Source of the DNA: Branchiostoma floridae
Lineage: Eukaryota; Chordata; Leptocardii; Amphioxiformes; Branchiostomatidae
Length of the DNA: 64,000 nucleotides
Direction of reading: 5' to 3'
Assembly (NCBI RefSeq): GCF_000003815.2
Contig: NC_049992.1
Coordinates: forward strand, 2,869,445 to 2,933,444
The notes beneath the pieces were generated by a model. The model saw nothing but the letters and a program-made list of their open reading frames with translations, was not told where the DNA came from and ran no database searches. How positions within the stretch are numbered: position 1 is the first letter of the stretch; the number at the start of each line of letters is the position of its first letter. This document shows, in pieces, positions 58,806 to 64,000 of the stretch. Both the position numbers and the translations under genes were made by a program.

Positions 58806-61800
58806 CTAAGGATTCTGGTCAACTGAAGCCTGAGGGAAGAAGTAGAGCTTCTTGCGTAGTGTGTGCGTCACTTCCGGTTGCTGCTTGTACTCTTGGTGTT
58901 GAGTTTTGAAGTCTGCCACTTTGGCGTTTACCTGGGGTATAGAAGGATAGCATCACTATTAGATTTCTGAACCAGTCAGTTAATAATAGGGATGATTTGG
59001 ACCAGAGGTCAAATCAGTTCATTGGCACATGACCTCTGAAGCCCGGCCCAGTAGGGAGACCAGTGACTCCGACCAGCTTCTAGACAAAGCAGCACGTGTT
59101 GGCCCTCTCACCCACGTGGGTTTAAAAGTGTTGCAAACTGTTATTTAAGTGCCAATTGTCACTATTAGCTTTCTGAACCAGCCAGTTGAAAACATATTGA
59201 TTTCATAATTGTGCTCTGACAGGGTTGAAGAAGCATCTCGTGTAGGATGACAGCAGTTGCAGTTAGAATGACGGGCACCGTTTGGATGGAAAGTGAACTA
59301 ATAAAAGAAATGAAAAGTAAGTAGTAAAAATGAACCGCGTGCAACAAAAGGTGTTTGCCACTATTATAATCGAGTGTCATTCTCACGATGACGTTTCATC
59401 AATAAGGTGATCTCCTAGCAGGTTGAGCGTGTTCCATGTCACATGTCGTTCATCCTCTCCAATCAATGAGGAGGAAAATATCTCAAACAAAGCACGAGCA
59501 TCAAGTTGCCTACCGTAGATAGACTAGAGTTTGTGTTTTACCACACCCAGTAATGCCATATATGGCCATACTAGTATTTATAGACCCAAAGTTCGGCTCA
59601 CCCTCGTTAGCATTTCCAATAGCGTCTCCGTCTCGGCGTGTTCTGTGATGACGTCAGCAAGAACCTGGATCAGCCACGTACCTGAGTTGGAGTTCCTCCA
59701 GGACACGTGACCTGTTGGACCACGTCAGACAAGAGAAACATCGTCAGAAAAATATTACAGCCTAGTGGTGTTGTTTTTTTTTACCGTACGAATATTGTGA
59801 GCTTGCTATATATATTGCCTCGTGTACATACTTAGTATAAAATAACCACATTAATTGTTCTGCTCTTAACAAAAAATATTAAATAAGTTTATAAAATACG
59901 TTCGCAGTAACTTGGGAACAACTGAAGATTGACATAGAAGGCATTATAGATATACTACTGTAGCAATGCTACAATAATTGACCGTCCATGTATTATACTA
60001 ACAAAAAAGTGCATTAAACTGCTCTCAGATGTTTGAGAAGATCGATGGAATATCAGTTGATATACCCTGCCTGGTCGCGCTGTTTGGTACTTACCATGTA
60101 CTGTAGCGTACTGTAGCGTACATCACTAGGTCCAATAAGAAAAACCGGTTTTGTACCGGTACGCTGTACCGATACCCAGCCCTAGTACATACCATGTACC
60201 GTAGCATACATCAATAGCCGGTCGCGCTGTTTGGTACTTACCATGTACTGTAGCGTACATCACCAGCCGGTACTTACCATGTACTGTGGCGTACATCACT
60301 AGCCGGTCGCGCTGTTTGGTACTTACCATGTACTGTAGCGTACTGTAGCGTACATCACTAGGTCCAATAAGAAAAACCGGTTTTGTACCGGTACGCTGTA
60401 CCGATACCCAGCCCTAGTACATACCATGTACCGTAGCATACATCAATAGCCGGTCGCGCTGTTTGGTACTTACCATGAACTGTAGCGTACATCACTAGCC
60501 GGTCGCGCTGTTTGGTACTTACCATGTACTGTGGCGTACATCACTAGCCGGTCGCGCTGTTTGGTACTTACCATGTACTGTAGCGTACATCACTAGCCGG
60601 TCGCGCTGTTTGGTACTTACCATGTACTGTAGCGTACATCACTAGCCGGTCGCGCTGTTTGGTACTTACCATGTACTGTAGCGTACATCACTAGCCGGTC
60701 GCGCTGTTTGGTACTTACCATGTACTGTAGCGTACATCACTAGCCGGTCGCGCTGTTTGGTACTTACCATGTACTGTAGCGTACATCACCAGCCGGTCGC
60801 GCTGTTTGGTACTTACCATGTACTGTAGCGTACATCACTAGCCGGTCGCTCTGTTTGGTACTTACCATGTACTGTAGCGTACATCACCAGCCGGTCGCTC
60901 GCCGTCGGTAAGGTTCTTTCTCCAGCATCAGGACTCTCCAAAGATGCTGCAGATGCGGCTGGTGCGGTTGATGGGATAGGTGACTCGGTTACCTGATCTG
61001 GTGCTCCATCTGATGCTTCTCTTCCAGCTCGTGAGGTGCTGCATTCTTTATCTGTGGTAGTGTCTGTGTGTTCATGTCCTGGATCCATGTCAACTGGGAA
61101 GAATTTGGATGCAAAGTCCACGTTAACACAATCAACAGCACGTCTTTTACAAAGATCCCATGAGTAGTGAAGCCTGCTGATGAATAAAGATAATGTGAAA
61201 AGTGATTTCCTACAGACAAGTGTTACGTTCCCCGTTCATTATGTAAATAATGATTAGAATCGATAGATTTGAAGATGTACCTATACTAGTTCATTCAGTC
61301 TAATTTTTTTAGTCAGGATTTTCCAAAAAGGTTTGTCACCTCCTCTACAGGCCTGGATGAAGAAAAGTTTCGGCTTCCCCACAAGATTCTTGCAGGCCTG
61401 GAAACTGGAAACGATGCTGTCCACAGACACGTGCTGTCCGTCTGTGCCCAGCACTCCTGTCTCCCCGCCATGGGACAGCAGGAACAGCACGAAACAGTCG
61501 TAGCTGCCGTGATCCCTCCTGGAGACGTCTTTTGCTACAGTTTCTATTTCCTAATGATGGAAATGAGATAGTAGTTAACACAGCATGCCTTTCCATTAAT
61601 TGTTAGTTACTGGATGCATTGCAGATATCTATGGACTTAAAAGCGCAGCGGCCGATTATGAATACTGTGTATCGCGCTTAGCACAGCTTTTGCACAAAAA
61701 AAAGGCACAGAAACAATATAATGGTGTGCTTTAACTAACATGCCTTTACTTCAGCGACCATGGTGCAGAACACTAATAGAATGGGGAATGGGGTACAACA

Positions 61801-64000
61801 GAAAGATTAAACAATAAAGAACTGCGATAATGAAATTCTAATCCATACCTAATTGGAATGAAAACTTGCAATTTTGTACATAATACATTTGTAAAAAAAT
61901 AAGTATCAGAATGCCCACCTGCGATGTAAGGTCCTCTCTAATCTCCTCCTGCAGCTTGAGTTTCTCACAAATCTTCCTGAGCGTGTCCAGATCCTTCTCC
62001 CCTCCTGGTCTGTTCCTACTCGGGTCCGTAAATTTGATGTTGCTGATGATCAGGGCGAGGCCGCGCGGGTCAGAGGTCATCCTGTAATAGTCCTGATCAA
62101 GCAAAAACAAAGTGTCATCAATACTGGACCTGAACATTAGATTTAAAGTAGCTTCCGCAAAACAAACAATCAGCGACTACGAGATATATGTTAACAGTTA
62201 GCCACATTAGATGTAGCTACTTACATTTTGCTGAGATGGTCTCATTTGGGTCAGGGATGTTCTACGCGTGACAACTGTGAAAAAAAAAGGACGCAATGAG
62301 AAGTTCATGGAGTCCTTGTAAAGATATAAATTTTATATATAACAGTCACCCGGCCTACAGGTTCTCTACCAGCGCTGAAGTGTTATTTAGGAGGAAAAGG
62401 GTTACTTTAAAACACTTCCTATCAATAACATCTCAACATACCAGACAACCTGCTTGGTCTGTAGACTAGGTCAGCTGAAGTTGATGCAGTCCTCTTCACC
62501 CTGGGACACCTGACGTCACGGCCGTCATCTGCAGTCCGGTCCCTCAGGTCGTACTGGTGCGGGTTGTCCAGTCTTGCCTTGATGCAGTGCGCACAGGTGA
62601 CGTGGAGGGAGTACAGCACACCTGGCCACTCCTGCAGCAGCTGGACCAGCACCTCCAGCAGTGGGTGGACCACGCCCCACATCTCACCTGCCTGGTCAGG
62701 TCTGCCTCTGGTTGCCATGGTGATGTAAGTGTCGTCTGCAACGGGTTTGGAACACACCAGTACGGGATAGTCTTGTCTGTAGGCCATGGCTCCGTCTTTC
62801 CAGTCTGTTCTGTCGTTGACAAGTGGGTGGATCCCAACACTGAACCTCTGAAACAGTCCCTGGGGACAGAATCCTCTGATGTCACACATCAGCTGCAGCT
62901 GTTCATCTTTCTCTGGTACGTCTTCTGCCCAGACACTCATCAACTCTTTTGGCATTTCTTTGTGAAGGTACCAAGGTACTTTGTACAGAACAGTGTGTTT
63001 AGAAGGGTCTGATGTATCTTCAGTTCTTATCTCAAAACACAGGCCGAAGTTTTGCATCAGTGCTGTAACAATGTCCAGGTGGATATCATCTGATAACAGG
63101 CATTTCATTACTTCTTCTTGAATCAGTCCGCGGTCGCAAAGATCCAATTGGAATCCATCCAACTTTGGAGAAGTAAACCTCACTAATTTCTGATTTGCTG
63201 TGGAAAAAAGAGTGTCCGTATCATGATGGAAAAGGTCTTTGAAGATTTCGATTAATGAAGGAGGATCATGGAAGACGAAGTCCTTAAGTTCCGGTATGTC
63301 CGTGTACCTGAGGATGGTTCCCACCTGCTGCAGGTAAGACAGGGCTGGCTCCAGTCTGTCTGATGAGAGTCCTGCGAGCTGTCCGATGCGTGCACAGTCA
63401 GCAGTTGTCAGACAGTGTTGTGTGGGATGTTTGATTTCCTCCAGTGCTGACGTTCCATCAGTAGCGGTCATTACAATAGATCTGTTGCTATCTCCGGACG
63501 GTTTGTCGGAAGCTGGGCGTTGAAGTAGTTGTTCAAACTCTACCCACGTTCTTGGGAGGATTCGTGTCAATGTGGGAAACAATTCCTTGTTGTTTGCTGT
63601 TTCTAACAGAAAGTCTCTGAATTTAGCCCAAGAAGGAGGTGACCTTGATACGAAGACTGGAAACTTTGGTTTAACGGACACGCAAGGGATATCATCGATA
63701 ACACGCAGTCCATGGTTCAAAAGACGTTTCGCACGTAGTAGATGCTTGTCAGTGTCTTCCACCGATTTCAAATCGCATTCCTTATACCTCATTTGCATGC
63801 TCGTCAATATTGATATTTGTTGTCTCAGTTCTTTTTCCCACATATTTCTTTGCTGTTTGACCCTTCTTTGAATGTCCTTAGTCTTTGCATTTTTTTCTAC
63901 GGGTCGACAAAGGTCCTTCTTGGTTCCAACAAGAGAGACCACGGCCCCGGGCACGCGCGCATTCAGCGTATCCAGCCAAAATCCCACAGCTTCCGTGTAA
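58806..64000 (-). CDS. Gene C: ROC-COR-caspase fusion protein (N-terminus beyond window)
   Basis: The right edge cuts the gene inside ROC (YTEAVGFWLDTL, VGTKKDLC); LRRs are expected outside. The ROC-COR exon ends at 62442 with a phase-1 donor at the same codon position as in A and B. Then come a linker exon 62274-62225, caspase exons 62092-61919 (RGLALIISNIKF..RPGGEKDLDTL), 61550-61340 (CFVLFLLSHGGE with the catalytic His; FFIQACRGG with the catalytic Cys), 61093-60866 (Ser/Thr/Pro-rich inter-subunit linker, then SDRLVMYATVHG), 59711-59602 (VSWRNSNSGTWLIQVLADV, the small-subunit substrate groove) and 58931-58806 (ending KKLYFFPQ...NP). All phases agree. The linker of ~65 residues is rich in Asp/Glu/Thr and could be the maturation cleavage region. 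The exon at 61093 was chosen over an earlier acceptor because only it keeps the frame. The caspase looks complete and active-site intact. Confidence 0.86.
60080..60866 (-). repeat. 49-bp minisatellite made of a caspase exon-donor junction, ~13 copies
   Basis: On the minus strand the unit reads GACCGGCTAGTGATGTACGC, TACAGTACATG/GTAAGT, ACCAAACAGCGC. The first part is the coding end of the caspase exon (DRLVMYATVHG) and GTAAGT its donor. About 13 copies follow the real junction at 60866, and most keep a full consensus CATG/GTAAGT. A fragment with GTACCGGTAC and ATACCCAGCCCTA, resembling a hAT terminus, sits in two of the units about 240 bp apart, which shows a higher-order duplication of the array. 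Confidence 0.92.

Noticed and set aside
61094-61165. Earlier start of the caspase linker exon after TTCATCAGCAG
   Set aside because: The frame it imposes does not lead into SDRLVMYATV; the acceptor at 61094 (TTCTTCCCAG) does.

Overview
The window is animal nuclear DNA, almost certainly from an amphioxus (Branchiostoma). The genes are split by GT..AG introns, repeats and transposon relics are dense, there is a 100-N assembly gap at 45706-45805, and the gene families fit a cephalochordate (expanded LRR-ROC-COR proteins, animal caspase, OTU, CFAP107, NUDT8, GSTK1). The species call is inference from content; no sequence search was run.

Layout. 1-3000: a 10-bp-period satellite in two opposite orientations around a decayed non-LTR retrotransposon. 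4335-8300 (+): CFAP107-like axonemal protein. 10138-12321 (-): NUDT8-like Nudix hydrolase, with a duplicated and transposon-split copy of its 3' end at 9315-9910. 13850-14362 (-): stand-alone UBP-type zinc finger resembling the HDAC6 C-terminus. 15112-17937 (+): complete GSTK1. 19600-23063 (-): four-helix membrane protein with repeated YxxL sorting-type motifs in its tail. 25-29 kb: nested DNA transposons. 28999-36659 (-), 43722-52342 (-) and 58806->64000 (-): three large paralogous genes, here called A, B and C, which are the main interest.

Genes A, B and C share an LRR-ROC-COR platform (C enters the window inside ROC), and their platforms end at the same place with a phase-1 splice donor. 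Downstream the cargo differs. A and B carry a short linker exon, an OTU cysteine-protease domain in two exons and a GT4-type glycosyltransferase exon. C carries a complete caspase domain with its catalytic His and Cys. This looks like a receptor/GTPase platform with exchangeable effectors, comparable in logic to NLR/STAND immune proteins. Gene A has a one-base frameshift in its LRRs. Gene B has one in the GT4 active-site motif.

A second theme crosses unrelated genes. Exon/intron junctions have been tandemly duplicated into the neighbouring intron in CFAP107 (acceptor side of one exon, donor side of another), NUDT8 (donor side), GSTK1 (acceptor side) and the caspase gene (donor side, about 13 copies). 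Each array lays out decoy or alternative splice sites beside the real one. The regions between genes hold hAT-, mariner- and Harbinger-like non-autonomous elements, microsatellites, and a repeat family upstream of genes A and B that carries TGATTGACAG decamers.
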